Part shown: one piece after another, positions 11,891 through 25,950 of the stretch
Layout of the letters: every line of letters starts with the position of its first letter
Position numbering within the stretch: the stretch's first letter is position 1
Assembly (NCBI GenBank): GCA_015350385.1
Contig: WNKI01000005.1
Coordinates: 395,456-432,434, forward strand
Direction: 5' to 3'
DNA length: 36,979 nucleotides
Source of the DNA: Aculops lycopersici
Taxonomy: Eukaryota > Arthropoda > Arachnida > Trombidiformes > Eriophyidae
Position numbers and translations under genes: made by a program
Notes under the pieces: generated by a model
Seen by the model: only the letters and a program-made list of their open reading frames with translations
The model's database searches: none
What the model was told of the DNA's origin: nothing

Positions 11891-14800
11891 AAAAAAGAAG
11901 TGAATGAGAACTTCAAGAAGTATCCCTAGCTGATAGGAGGAGGATCACCTGTTTGTATTCACCTGAATACAAGGTTTGTTGTGTTTTCTTTCCTTCGATC
12001 GGACCTAGTGGCGCCGCCTAACGACCGCGCGTTGAACCAGATAAAAACTAGATGCGGAAGTCAGTCACGCATGGGGGTTGCCAAAATTTGGAGGGGTCGG
12101 CAAAGTTGCTCTTGAAAATTTGCCTCCAGGAAGAATCCCGTTGCGACTTCCCTGTTTGCTACCCTCCCCTCTTCATTTGCCTCACATACTCCGATCGGCT
12201 TTGAGTTAGCCATTCAGCGCATGCGCAGTGTGGAGTCCCATATATTCCATTCAGACTAAGGGGAGCATAGCGCCGTAAGTGAGAGAGAGAGAGAGCAACG
12301 TAACGCAACGCAGGTCGCTATGTGCCCCGATTCTTGCACACTACGCCGTCCGCTCGCATTAGTGGCTTGCGCTTGCACTTGTTTGATGAATGGACCTATT
12401 TACTATCACGCTTATTATTGTGCGCAAATGACGTGCAAATGAGCCAAAGGCAAACGACGACGCCAAAGACGAAGACGACTGGCAAACTGGAGGCCGAAAA
12501 GTGCAGATTACTCATGAAACTTGGCGCTCATGAACATTTGGCGTAAAACACCAAAGAGTTAGACGCCAGACCGGAAGTAAAGAAGTATGGGCTTGAGTTC
12601 AATCTGACCTGCTATCTCCCCGATATTCATAGGCTCCCACACTCCCGCTTCCATTTTGGTCCGGCCGATGGGTATAGTTTGCAAGTTCAGATGCAACTAC
12701 ATTGAGTTGCTCACTAGAGTTGCTCTTAAGCTCGCGCACAAAAGGCAAACTTGAACTGATTTTAAGCGCCATTGGAAGCAATGGGAAAATTACAATGCTC
12801 TGTCGGTATCTAGCAGCGAGGATCATTATCACCGACTAGAGCAAGCAGATAGTGTCACCAATTGAGCCGAATGTTGCCGTTCGGTTGGCTAGTTGCTGAA
12901 CGGCGAAACGGCTGGAACTTGGTGCTTCCGTTTTGTTTTGTTCAATTGGAAGTAAGGCGATTCCCTCGATGCCGGTGCTTTAGGCGACGACGGTGGCGGC
13001 TGTGGCGAGGATAATGCACGGCACTTGCGGCGCCACACCATCGGACGGGCAAATTTGAATGAGCCGGCCGTCTAGCGGGTCTGTTGTGCGTTGTGGGCAA
13101 ATCCGGCGTGTAGTCGGTGGTTGGCGCCGGCAAGTTGGCCGCGTGCTCGCGAGGACACGAGGAAACGAGGAAACGCCGACAGCCAGCAAGTGAGAGTTGG
13201 AGGGAAGAATGGTGAAGCGAAAGCGATAGTTTCGGCCGCGACATTCATTAGCGCCGCATCGATGAGTTCGGCTGTCGCTGGTTGCTTTTGCTCGGAGCCG
13301 AAGCTTTTCGATTTCTTCCACCAAGAGCAGCGGCCACAGCGCTCGCAAGTCGGATCATCCGGCGACTGGTCTCTAGTGACAAGCGGGCGCAAAAAATCGA
13401 CTCGGAAGCCAACGACTTTTTCGCCTCATCTCTTGTGTGTCGCTGCTGCTATTGCCGCTTCCACTGGTGGTGCCCCACTTTTCTTTGGAAGCCGCCTCCT
13501 CTGCTCCGTGGTTCCGTAGTCGGCAATAGGCGTAGGCGAGTTCTCAATGGAAAGCCTTGCTCACAATGGAGCGCCAAGCCAACACTAAATCTTCTCGGGG
13601 CATCAATTTCATCCAACCCGCCGCTCTCCCCTTTGGAGTCGCTCCAGCTTCCGGCTCTCAGCAGCTAGCGGCGGTGTAGTTGTCGGTGTTGGAGCGAAAC
13701 AAGCCAACCGAACGGGTGGCCGACAAGCGAGTGGGTGGAGTCTCCCCGTTTGCAGCACTTCCGGTCCTCGACTTTTGGATCGAGTCAACGGCGAGGCGAG
13801 CACCTGAAAAAGGGAAGATCATAATAATAGCCGCACGGGGTACAATCATAATCATCATCGTGGGCGCGACGCGTTTTCTCTCTCTCTCTCTTTCCTTTCT
13901 CATTTTCTCGCTCGCTTGCCCCGACGCGGCTCTTGCCCGATTCCTCGCGTACTTTGGTGTCCCCTCACTTCGAAACCCAATGCAACGCTACGTTTCGAGC
14001 CTCCAGCGATCCGTGGTGGACCAACGGCTGCCCCCTCTACTAGGGGAGACGCACGCGGAGCACATCCACCTTGCGCCCACTCTCACATGCAAGGCACGTC
14101 CTTTGTGGTTGCTTGCTTGCATTCGTTGCATCGGCGGCCGCGGCTGCAGTGAGGCAACGGAAAATGAACACTAATTGCGCTTCTCCTCCAGTTCGATTCA
14201 CATTCTCACTCTAACTTTTCTTATTCGCATTTGAGTTTGAGTGTGAGTTTCATCAGTCGATCCGAGTAATCAGTCAGGAGCTCCACTGGCTTCAGTCCAA
14301 TGTATGTGTGGTACTCTAGCTTTTATACTGGCGCTCAGGATTGATGGTCGAGTCTGTGCCAAGGTGATAGGAAATTTCCAATTGAGTTTAACTGAGCTAG
14401 AGGAAACTGTAAATGTCTTCGTGTTTTTGTCCCATTCTCTTTCCTGGTTCTTGATAGCACCGAAAGTTTCTCTCCTAGACGGTAAATCACTAGGATCAAA
14501 GTTGGAAAAGTTGCGATCACTGGAAACGACACGAGACAGTAAGATGCAAGAGGAGCACCGCGCCTTTCAACTTCTCTCCTATTTCCTCTCACTCTTACCT
14601 CTACTCTCACTCTCACTCTCGAGGCAGGGATACAATCTCGTGGGGAGAGAGAAGGGGAAAAGTCGTGTTTTCATTTTAAAGAAAACTAATGCGATTATCA
14701 TCGACAGACAGGCTAGCGGGCTGACAGACAGACGTGCGCCAGAAAGAGGTGGGCCAATGGGAAGAGAAAAGTACACGGCAGCTCGTTTGTCTTGTCTGTT

Positions 14801-17467
14801 GTTGTCTTGGTTGTTGGCTCGTCCCTGGCGCGCGCCCACTACTTTTGCCTTGAATAGCTGGCTCACTCTCGTCACTAGCTCGAGCTGCTCCAAGAGGACG
14901 AGCTTCAGAGTTTTGTTTAGTTGCGTTCGGCTCGGTTCGGTTTAGGAGGCAGCATGATCATGATGTTGGTAATGATGATGACGATGATAGACGATGTGGC
15001 ATTTACTTTCGCTCGAGGAAGTTATCTATCTATCTATCAGCGGCGGAGGAGAGACTAGTCTTCAGTGGCGACAGTGGAAACAGAAACGGACCGGAAGTGG
15101 CGTGGCAAATGTTGGTTTTGCCTCTCGCTCGCTCTTTTGATTGGTCGCCTTCAAGTCCCGTGGTCGCTTGTACTTGTGTAGCAGAAGCGTTCCGTTGGAG
15201 CGCTAGTTGATTTTGTATAGAAGGAAAGGAGAGGAGATGAGAGAAAAGTTGCTAAAATGAAAATGAAAAATGAACTCAACTTGTTGTCTCGCTTCTTATC
15301 CTCCGGTTCTTTCTTGTGTGCGACCAACTTCCTTTGCCTAGCTTCACTCAGTGCGAGGCGAAAAGAGGAAGAGAATTATGCAACTATGCATGTGGTAGTC
15401 TGGCCAAAATGTTACATAATAGTTTCGTCTTGTTCCGCGGCCGGCGACCAAGTGAATGTTGGTTTTTTGTTGCCCATCGCGCGAGAAGCGGGAGCAAAAA
15501 AGCCACCACAACCACGACAACTGCAACTAGATCCAAGAGAGGCGCGCGTTTCCATTCGACTGGCGGCTTTGTTGTTTTCGTTGTCGTCGTCGTCGTTACG
15601 TCCTACAAGTAAGCCGCTCCCCTCAGTAGCGAGAAAGAGAGAGCGTAATTCACATGCTATTTGCGGAAGCGAGAGCAAAAGTGAGCAACACAAATGCAAG
15701 TTAACGTGCACTTAATTGAAGTGTCATCTTATTGTACATTATACGTTACGCTCTAACATTTGAAGCGCGAGAGTTTGCCATGACTGGGCTTCCATTGCTT
15801 CTGCTCGCGACTATACACACACACAAGTATATGTATATGTATATAAGATCGGGACCGAAGCGCAAAAGTCAAACATGCGGACAAACCGGCAAAGTGGACT
15901 AGAGCCAGTGCAAACTTGACGCCCCCTGTGCCCTAGTCGCCGGCCCGCTCGCCTTTTCCTCCTTCATCAATCATTGCGGCCGACCAAGTTTATCTCCCTT
16001 TGATACGTTTTATTTTTTGTCCCTCTCTCTCTTTCTCTTTTCTCGTACATAGAGAATCAGGCCAAAATCGGGACATTCTTTTCTCCACGCATCCCGCTCC
16101 CCTCAAGTTGGCTGGTCCCCGATGTTCCGTTGCGCGATTGAGTGGCCGCCTTAGAAGTGACAAGCAACACGAGCTCGCTCGCCAACCTGCGATTCAATCC
16201 GAGCAACCACCTGCCAGCGGTTAGCTGTGGATCGCGTCACTTAATGTTCTCGTGTTGTGTTGTCGTCGGTTTAGTTTGTGGCTTTTTCGGCGGCGGCGGC
16301 AGAGGTAATGTTGTGCCACGAAAGACATGCACTATTACCATATCACCTTCGTGTCGCTGGTAGCCCTACAAGTCGTAGGACCAGCAACAACGACAACCAC
16401 CGACCGACTCACCTTATGTTGCGCGCAAAAAACTCATACAGCAGACCGACAGGTTCCCATTAGTGTCTCGCTCGTTTGGTTGGTTATGTGAACCGAATCG
16501 ACCAAGGCGAACCAAATTGAAGCGTACCAAGGTGACCAACTAAGAGCAGCGGCCTCTTCGCTTGCTCTCACTGGGGGCGAAGTGGTCAGCGGCCAGCGAC
16601 TAGCCCACAACTAGAAACATAGTACAAGACGGCGGCCATTTTTCATTCATCATCATTAGCCTTCCTCTTTGTTCGGTTAGTTTAGTTGCGATGGTTTGCG
16701 TCGTAGTCAGTGGCTTGGGCAGCAACGCAATGCCTTTCCACTGGCCATTCCAAATTTCTTCAACCCAAACTTGGTAATTTATAGACTTTACTTTTCTCTC
16801 CTTCGCCCTCGCAACTATCCCATTTCCGGTTGCTCGGCCAGAAAACTCCCATTGGCCGAGCAGCCAATCGACCGACTGGCGCCTCCATCCGGCAACCTAG
16901 CGACTCAATTCTCGAGGCGCAATTGCAGGGGTCGAGCAACCGGTCGACTGGCCGCTGGTAGTGGTACTAACTCGCCACTAACCCGGGTGCTCGTTTATAT
17001 TGGGGCGGTGCCTTGGGACTTTTTCCATTTCGACCAACTAGCTAACCAGCCGCCAGCTAATTGGCCTTTGTGTTTTCAAGTGGCTTGTGACGATCATGAT
17101 GATGATGGTGATGCAGTCACTTTGCTCTGGGCCACCGAGCGACGACAATTTCATATTGTATGTTATATTCTCGCTCTTGGTGACTCGGCAACTCGTCCGC
17201 TCGACTCTCGGTATCTATCTCGCCATTGCTGCTACTGCTGCTGCTGCGATGATGATGAAGCCAACCACGAGGCGTCGGCGAAATGATCATTAATTTCTAC
17301 GCTCTACTCGTTACCACTGCCGCCGCCACAAGTCGCTGAGTTTCAGTTTAGTTTGGCCAAAATCTAGCGACAACAACGGAGCCAAGTGAATTAAGTTTCT
17401 CTCTTTCTCTCTCTTCCTCTCACTGGCACTCTTCGCCTCAAAATAAACCGGGCAGCGAAACGATGAG

Positions 17468-17520
17468 TAACTAAACTAAACTAAACTCCACTCAGCTGAA
17501 CTCAACTGAACTCAACTGAG
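17468..17520. repeat. AACTAAACT / AACTCAACTG short tandem repeat
   Basis: Degenerate pentamers of the AACTA and AACTC/AACTG type, resembling the opposite strand of the GTTGA minisatellite at 4,591. Confidence 0.7.
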
Positions 17521-17659
17521 GCAACCTCAATGCCGAGTTGTTTGTAGGCGACGCGGCGTTGCACGATTGATTCGTGATGGCAAACAAATAAATAAACAAA
17601 GAGCAGCGGCAGTTAGTGAAACTAACTGGTCTTTCTACAGCCAGCCCCAAAGTGAGCGA

Positions 17660-17697
17660 GTCAGAGTAAGAGTAAGAGTTAGAGTTAGAGTAAGAGG
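17660..17697. repeat. (AGAGTA/AGAGTT)n hexamer repeat
   Basis: Six tandem hexamers alternate between AGAGTA and AGAGTT. Confidence 0.8.
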
Positions 17698-17738
17698 GAC
17701 TGGCACTCGACTTGTTTGCGCCACATGCGACACAAAGT

Positions 17739-17815
17739 GCACCTAGCACCGCCGCTCCCTAGGTGCCGCCGGCTAGTTGCTGGTCTAGCAGACTTGCCTC
17801 CAGGCACCTAGCACC
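17739..17815. repeat. GGCACCTAG direct and inverted repeat cluster
   Basis: GCACCTAGCACC occurs at 17,739 and again at 17,804. An inverted copy, CTAGGTGCC (17,759-17,767), lies between them and can pair with GGCACCTAG (17,803-17,811) as a 9-bp perfect stem. No function is assigned. Confidence 0.6.
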
Positions 17816-20800
17816 CGCCCGCCCGACCGGCAAGTTTAACGTTCCGTGTTTTTCGTCGTAGCGTCGCGTTGTATTGGATTGTATTGGATTGGATTGTTTT
17901 GCATCGCATTGCCCCGCGACGCTAGCAGTGGTGGTGGTAATGGTAACTGCGGTAGTAACAAACGCTCTCGCTAATAGAAGCAGCATACAAAACACAATTG
18001 GCTAGGTCTTTGCAACTCCAAATGATGACGCAATTGCCGCCGAGCGTCGCCATTGAACTCAATTTAGTTCAGCTGCCCCTCGTTGTTGTTTCCTCCTCGA
18101 AACGCTTGGCCTGCATTTGAGCTCCAAGTTGTTGGCTTCAACTCTCGGCTCGCTTTAGTCTAAAGTTGGCTCGTTTGTTGCAAGTAGCAAGCGGCTTCTC
18201 TTAGTGCAATTGCTGGGCCACTGGTCGGCGCGCTGGTGGCGCACGAAAAACTGAGTCGCCGGCTGGCGGGACCTAGCGACTTTTCCTTCTTGAGAGAGTG
18301 GGTTTTTCTCCTCCTCCAAAGCCACCAAATTGGTATCATTTTTCTTGCCGCCACTGGACTGGTACTAGCAAACAAGTAGAAGCACAAATTTGAATCCAAG
18401 CTCATATCTCACGCCGCGAGTAGAAAGCCAACTAAAATACGAGAACCAGACACCGATCGACCCACTTCCTGTTTGGCGGCCTGAAAGTTGTCTACCGGAA
18501 TCATCATGATAATCATCTAGTTGCCATTATCTCAAGTCCAGCTTTCTATTTCTATCTCTATTCAAAGCTCCTTCTTCTTTTCGTCCTCTCCTCTAACTAA
18601 TAGACGGCGAGGCAAGTGAGCGCCCGAGTTGAAGTTGGCCGCTATTTTTTTATTTATTGGCCGGCGGCAACTCAATCGACCGCTTAGCTGTCGTCGTATT
18701 GTTGGTCGTCGTCTTTGTCGCTTTTCTTCGGCTTTGGCTTCAACTTTGGCAGTATTATTGTGCCGGTGGTTCAGTGTTGGTGGTCAGTGGGAATGCTTTT
18801 TTGTTTTGTTTTGTTTCGATTGATGTATTTTGCTCGCTAAGCGCACAAGAGAGAGAGAGACGGCGAAAAAACAAACTCGTACATCCCTCGGTGGTTGTGG
18901 CAGCCAAAGCAGCAGTGGGAGCAGCGACAGTTGCAGTCGCAGCTAGAGCAATTGCGGAGGCTGAGCGACAAAAATGCGGCCGCCTCCAATTGTCCTTCTA
19001 GTTGAACTGGGGAGCCCGAGGAAACAAAAACTTGAGTTGGCCAAATTTAGCCATTAGGCCATTATCATGCAATCGCCATCTCGCCGTGCGATGAGTCGTT
19101 AGGCGCACGCCAGCCGAAAAGCCCCCGCCACCACCAAAGACGACAGACCGGCAGCAGCTGGGCAAGAGAAAGCAGCAACAACTTTGCTCCTCGGACACTG
19201 GCGGCGATTTGCGGCCACCAAATCGCCGGAGTGCATCTAGCGACTACAGTGGCACCGGCCACTGCGGCCAAAGACGTTTGCCATGTCACTAGAGTGGCAA
19301 AGCATACACATGAACACGCGAAGGGGAAGCGCCGAGAAAAGACAAACTTTGCTGCTGCCTTGAGAGATCGAGGAAAAGAGATAGCGGCTATCTGAGGGCA
19401 AAAACTCGCCGCCCCCTCAATTCGTTTTCCCGTTGCTCTCCTCCTCTTTTTTGTCTTCTGGTTTGCACTGGCGTTCAGGCCTCGACCGAAACGCAACGCT
19501 CGCCAATTGAGAGCGCCTATCTGCGAGTTACTGAAACGGGAAAGGCGCCAAGTTGTGCCCGAGCAACAACGTCATTGGCAACAACTAGCACAACCACCAA
19601 AGTAAAAGCGAGAAAAAGAGACAGCGACCATCGCCACCGCCGCCACCACAACTGGCGCGCAATAAAAATAATAACCAAGACAATAATGATCAAGGACGTG
19701 GTGACGCAACCAGCGAGTTGCGTCCATTGTGTTGGCTGCTCTGGCTCCAAAAGTAAAACTCTCACTCGTTGTCTTGCCATCGAATTCTTAACTGCTGCCT
19801 CCGTCGCCGTCGCCACTAACTTGGCGAAACTATCGAGCGAATCCAAAGGGGGACTTCGACGACTTAGTTGTCACCGATCGATGGAACCAGATAACCGCCA
19901 CCATTGAATTGAGTTGAGTTGAGTTAACTTCATCGTTTCGCTTAGCTCGCTCTTTGCCACGCGGGTTACCATATTTTTCTCGCTCTCAAACTCGCACCTT
20001 CGAGTCTCTACATTTGCGAAAGATGTATTTTTAGCCGCCTCGCGATGGGCAACCAAAGACGCTACGCGATTTTGTCGGCCGGAAGTTGGTTGCGCGGTAC
20101 TCTGCTCTCGAGCACTTCAGCTTCTTGAGGAGAGTAGAGATAAGCAGTCGTTTTTCTCTTTCACCATCCAACTCCCACGTTGTCGTCGATCGGAAGTGTC
20201 GCTGCAACAACTCGAGCAGCAAGTTGTTGTGCTGTTCCACTAGACCGAAGATACGACGACCGCTCTCTCGACCATGATAATGAGAGGCCAATTTGTGCGC
20301 TCGCGGCGCGTGCGACATTTTTCCTCTCCCGACTCATCCAGGAAGGTCGTCGTCGTCGTCGTGGTTGCTGCTGCTGCCGTCGACTACTCGACGATTATGT
20401 TGATCGTATCGACCATTCCCTCCCTCCCTCTCGAAGTCCGACTCCGGACACGCCCACTCAAACTAACCAGCCACGCCTCACTTGCTAAATCCGGCAGAGG
20501 AGCCGACCGAGAGGCGAGGCCAATAAATCAGGAGGCAGAAAAAGAGAGAGCTACAAATGAATTTGGCCGGAACTTGTGTTGCTGATGTGAAATAAATAGT
20601 GGCCAGGCAGAAAAACAGCGAGCATCTCCATTATCACTTTTCCAACCACCGACGACAACTAGATAGCTAGCCAGCCAAAGTTTCTGAGACCAACTAGCTG
20701 GCAAGTGAATGAAGCCAAGCAAAACGGAAGCTCAACTCGGAGGCGTCGACGAGCCGCTAAAGTTGGGCGTCGATGAGATGGAGCAATTTTTCACAAACTC

Positions 20801-23800
20801 ACTGGCGCTTCAAAGTTTGCAAAATTGCAGCGCTAGGTGCCCGCTTGTGTTTGTGACGAGAGCGTATAGCTAGTGAGCGAAAAGAGAAGGGGAGCAAAAG
20901 ATTCGGCTTTAGCCGGATTGGGAGGCTCAAGAGTGAACTCGTTTGGAACTTGAAGGCAAAGCGAGACGGAGGGAGAGAAAAAAGAGCTCGGTTTAGAATG
21001 GAGGAAGCATCAGCATCATCACCGCGGGCACACAAACCAATCGGCGTTTCCGCTCGCCCACTTTTATCGCCCGCTCTCCCCTTTGCTCCATTTGCCGCGC
21101 TCCTCAATCATCGTGCCCTTGGCTTTCGGGCAACCTCATCGTCAGCGTCGGAAGCTTCATTACGCTGAACTGCAACCACCAACTTCCGGCGGATGACGGT
21201 TAGTTAGGTGCCGGCGTGTTGGAGGAGCGAGTGAGCAAGCAAATCACCGACCACCGACCGCCGGCCGCAAGTCAAGTCAATGGCGATAAAGAGCAGCGAG
21301 AGCACGAGTGGCGATAATTGATTTGGACGCTGTCTCGTGGCGGATCAAAATTTAGTTGCAGCAAAGTTTAGCGAGTGAAGTGGTGCCGCCTAGTCGGGTC
21401 GCCGCATTTTGGGTATCTCAAATTTTGGTGACGCAAGCGCAAATTGCGCCCCAGATTCAAAGACTCATAGAGACGCACACCTATCATCTAAAAATTGGAG
21501 CGATATTTGCAGCCGCAAACAAGTTGGAGCTGGCCATTGCGTTCTATTGGGCATAAATCACGGCTTTTGGGTGGCAGGGCATTTGGAGCGCCGGCGTTGA
21601 GTTGGCCTTTCGGCGCCGCCTCCTCCTCCTCTTCCAAATTCTCCTTTCTTCCTTAGTTTGCTCATTTACTCAAACACCAGGTCTGTGTGTCAGTTTGGCT
21701 AAAGTACAATGGTACACAGCGTACAAACGTATAGACACGACGGGCAAAGCCAATGGCAAACACAATGATCGGCCGCAAAGTCGGCGGTGGTCCAGTTTTT
21801 GACCAATAAATCACGTTGAACACGAACACCGTTGCTCGCGTGGCGAACGAGCAGCAGCAGCAGCAGCCAATCGGTTGCTTTTGGGCTGCACCGAAAAGGT
21901 CCATTGGGTTAGTGCAAAATTGAAACACTGTTCAGTGTGGTGGATGGCCAGTCAGCCGGAGGGCTGGTTGCAGTGGCGAAGAGGTCAAAGTTAAAGTCAT
22001 TGGCTTGGTCAGACTAAAACTAAAACTAAAATCCAACTCCAAATCTCTGGCCGAATTTCGTCGCGGACTCGACCAATTTGAACAGCGAGAGCTCGCGGGA
22101 GCAAGAGACTGCAAAGCAATAAAATTTCGCCGGCGGTGGTGTCTCCACCTCCGGCGGCCAGATAGATTTCTCAGCTCTATGACAATGACAGGTAATCAAC
22201 CATTTGCTTGGCTATTTCCTCCCTCTCTCTCTCTCTGTCGCCCTTATCTGACGTTCAATTGTTCAGGTAAACTGGCTGCTGCTGCCACACCCGTCGCCAA
22301 TCGACTTAACCTGGCGCAAAGAATCCACCTGCTTTGTCGCCGTATCGTTGCGGAATCAGAGTGGAACCAGCGCGTCGCTTGCTCGTCACGCTAACGCGAC
22401 GCAATCGATCGATTGTGTCGATGCGTTGTATCGAGGCACCGGAAGACGCTCCGTGCTTCTGCATTCAAAAAGCCCTATCCATAGTCGCAAGTGGCAGCGG
22501 CGGCAACAACGACGGCAACGGTAACGATTCCACAAAAAGTATTTCATTCTAAACTGGGCCGCAAATTGGCGCAACTCGATCCCCTAGCCGTCGGCGGTGC
22601 AACTTTCCAATGGAGCAAATCCGCGCGTCGAGAGCAACCAACTATCGCCATACAAATGCCATCATTCGGTGGGATTTAAACTCAATTGTGTTTGCATGCG
22701 CTCAGCAATAGACAGTTTACCTGCTGCTGCTGCTGTTGCTGCTAATTTTGGTTGCCAGCTGCCACCGCCGCTAGTTACCCGAGTTGCGCAAGTACGCGAG
22801 CAGCAACTGATAGCAGTTGCAAATATCATCTCATCTCTCTCTTTCTCTGTCTCTTTGGGCGCCTCGCGCTTGCTTTGGTAAAAATTTGTGCTCTATGGCA
22901 ATCGTTGTTTATTGTGGTGTTGCCATCGCGCTTAGTTTGCCTTCATGTTGCGAAGCCGTTGCCGCCAACTAGACCAAAATGCGAGGAGCTCTCGTTATTC
23001 AATTTGTTGAGGCCGATGGCTGCAGTCGCCGATTGTTGTTTGTGTCGTCGTTTTTGCCTCTATTGGGTGCGATAGTTTCAAGTGACAAGCGGCCATGACA
23101 GATTGATTCATCAAAAGGCGACGTCGATTGTGGATCACCATCGCCACTACTGCAACGAGAAAAGTAGAACCTTTCTCTCTCGTCCATTTTGGAGCAAAAG
23201 AATGGGACCGTGCTTATATATTTTTTGCACTTGCTGAGCCATCGACTTGCTCACGAGAAACACAGATTGACCGAGAGGATGGCGCGAGAGATTGAGTTGC
23301 CAAATGAGCTGATTGGCAGCAACTCAAACTAAAACTTTCTCGGCTCTGCTCTGTTTTTGGCTGCTTTAGCTCAAGGGGCGCAAGAACTTTTTGAGCCCAA
23401 GAAAGAAGCAAAGTTAGTTTACTTGGTCTAAGGCACGAGTTTCAGTGGCCACATAGCGTGGTGCAAATGAGCTAGCAGTGCGCTGGCTTCATGTTAGCGG
23501 CTGCGCGACGCCACCTAGCGACCTCGGGTTGAACGACCACACTTCAACTGGTGGCCGTGTGGGATAAGACACGAGTTTTTCGAGCAAGTGATTGCGATTT
23601 ACTCTCATAATTAATGAATTGTTTGAGATACAAATAAACCAGATGAAAAAGTGCGCTCGCCGCGGATGTCGATAATTATAATTGCGCAACGGGAATTTCA
23701 ATTCACTTCCAAAAATGGCCACCCAGCAAATTTGCGACATTAATTTGAACTGAAACTCCATGGAATCAGATGATTGGAACAAACAAACCAACGCGTGGCA

Positions 23801-24843
23801 CCAAACGCGTGCTATTTAATCGTTTGCAAGCCAAAACCAAATGCGCTCTAGTTTTTTCTCCTCCTTCTCTTGCTCTCACTCTGATTTGGCTCCTTAATTT
23901 ATACGCACCAAATGATCGACTTGAGGCTAGGTAAATGCGCTGGCAAGTAGTCGTACTCATCGTTGGCAGCATGGGAGCCAACGAAAGAACCAACCAACCA
24001 ACCAAAGGCATTAGGCGGAAACCAAAATTTGTTTTCGTTCCGTGCATTTTGCCAGTGTATCCCTATTCTAGTATTGGTAGTAGTGGACTTCTTATTGTTG
24101 ATGTTGTCGCTTGTCTTGTGATCTACGAGAAAATTCATTCCTTGCCTGGAGGCAATTTATTTGTCCGTGTGTCATGTTACAATTGCAGCTGCCATAGCTC
24201 GCGGCGTTCGCAATCAACTGTCGCAAAGCGATGCAACGCTCCAATTTACCTGTGCACTCAAAGTTGCTTGCTATTGAAGTTGTTGAACTGGTCTTAGCCA
24301 AATGGAATCGGGTAGTGTGCGCGCGACAACATTGATGTCGAGAATGCACTTTGAACTTCCGGCGGACGCAATGCAAGTGGCGTTGCGCTAAAACTTGCCC
24401 TCGCGATGCTTCCACTCAAAGCCGCCGAAACCGATCAATTGTTAGCTGGCCACCGACCACTTGTGAGCTCTCCCTCTCTGGTTAGTCATTGAGAGTGACA
24501 GAAGGAGGAGCCAGAAGTTGGATGCGCGTGCCGGTCGGGGGTCCAACGCTAAATAGTGGCCAACTAACTAGCGAGCAACGAAGCGGTTGCCGGTGACATG
24601 TAAGCAAAAGGAGCCGGCGGTTGTGTTGGTGGTTGTTGTGGTGGTGTTGGTGGTTACAGGGCAACAACCACAACAAGAAGAGAACCCGCGAGCAAAGTGG
24701 CATTCGGTTGGTGGTCGATTTAATTGAATCGCCAGTCAGCCAGTCAGTCAATTCTTACATAACAGCAACCACCAATCGAGCATTCATCTCAAATAGTAAG
24801 CTTGCCGATTCGCTTACTCGTTAGTCGCTCATTGAAATTGCGA

Positions 24844-24870
24844 GCAGGCAGGCAGGCAGGCAGGCAGGCA
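24844..24870. repeat. (GCAG)n tetranucleotide repeat
   Basis: Six to seven uninterrupted GCAG units. Confidence 0.9.
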
Positions 24871-25950
24871 AGCGAGCGGAAGGAAAAATCTCAATTAATA
24901 ATATAAATCGATTCTTTTGCTCTTTGGAACTCGCGAATCCAAACCACCAAGCACTCAAACAAATACTGCTCATGTGCGAGCTAAACCAACTAACGAAATG
25001 CTCGGCATGACCAATTTGTGTGTAAGTGCTGATTTTTGGTTCACTCTAGTCGGCGGTGCTCGACATCCAAGTTTCGATTGAGGCTCTCGTGTTCATTACG
25101 AGCAGCCTACAAGCGGCTTCATGTTCACAAATGGATTTAGATCTAATTGTTTAATGGTGCTCTAGTTGTGATTCTGTGTCTCCCTCTTTCTCTCTCACTT
25201 CAATTTAACTTTGTTTCTGCTTCTCTTGCTATTCCCGGCCTCTACTCGACGCCTCGCTGGCTTGCCGATGGCTGCCCCCTGGCGAACGAGCGCACGAGAC
25301 GATCGCAAGCAGCCACTTGCTAGTCGGTGGTTGGATGTTGTTTTGTTTTTGGTGGTGCAACAGAACCGGAAGTGGAGAGTCATCAGTCGCTCGGGTGTAG
25401 TTGTGAGTTGTGCTCGCTTGTTATGAGCAGCAATGATGAATTCCCACATTCATCCGGCAAAATGGTCGGCTGCTCAATTGTCCCTATGTTGTGTGAAGGG
25501 TTGCCGATGCTCTTTTCCTCTTGAATTGCGGCAGCAGCAGCCAACTGCCGACCGACACCAAACCCCACGGAGACAAAATGAACAGCAGCAACAACAACAC
25601 GGACTACCACTTCGACAACTACAATTGGCGACAACGAGTTCAGCAATGGAGTTGATTAATTGTCGCCGCACTCGGTGGACACTCTAACCGGAAGTTGGCG
25701 GAAGTGCAGCGCCGGTCGCTAACATGTGTCGCGGTTCTTTGCAGATATTATATTAGTTAGTTCCAAATGGATGATTTGATAGACTATGCTAGTGGATAGG
25801 GGTTTCTAGAGACGCAGATAAGCAAGCTTTATTATCATTATTTAATCTAACAACCAGCCATTTTGACAAAAAAAACACCAAGATGACTAACATTAATTAT
25901 CTTCATCCTCTCAAACTTCAAATGTAAATTCATTTCAACTTCAACTACAG

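Larger units (their letters stand above)
11885..25950 (+). other. Long intron (about 14 kb) of the Glut4EF-like gene
   Basis: It lies between a donor and an acceptor of matching phase and contains no supported exon. The longest open frame (14,304-14,945, + strand, 213 codons) crosses CTCTCA simple sequence and shows no domain. The interval holds microsatellites, an inverted/direct GGCACCTAG cluster near 17,740-17,815, many of the CCGGAAGT octamers of the window and several CTCF-like sequences. Nested genes cannot be excluded, but none is visible. Confidence 0.65.

Noticed and set aside
13310..13350. CERCGRC-type cysteine cluster on the - strand, recalling Sprouty or zinc-binding motifs
   Set aside because: Only one short cluster appears. 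The next conserved residues of such domains are absent, and several unrelated frames overlap here on both strands.
13680..14174. + strand frame of 164 codons with Ile-rich and Ser/Leu-rich runs
   Set aside because: The runs come from AT-rich ATC repeats and a TC microsatellite. Overlapping frames are open on the other strand.
16696..17286. + strand frame of 196 codons
   Set aside because: It begins at TTG and is a mix of CTG/GAT triplet sequence and ordinary intron sequence, with no recognisable domain.
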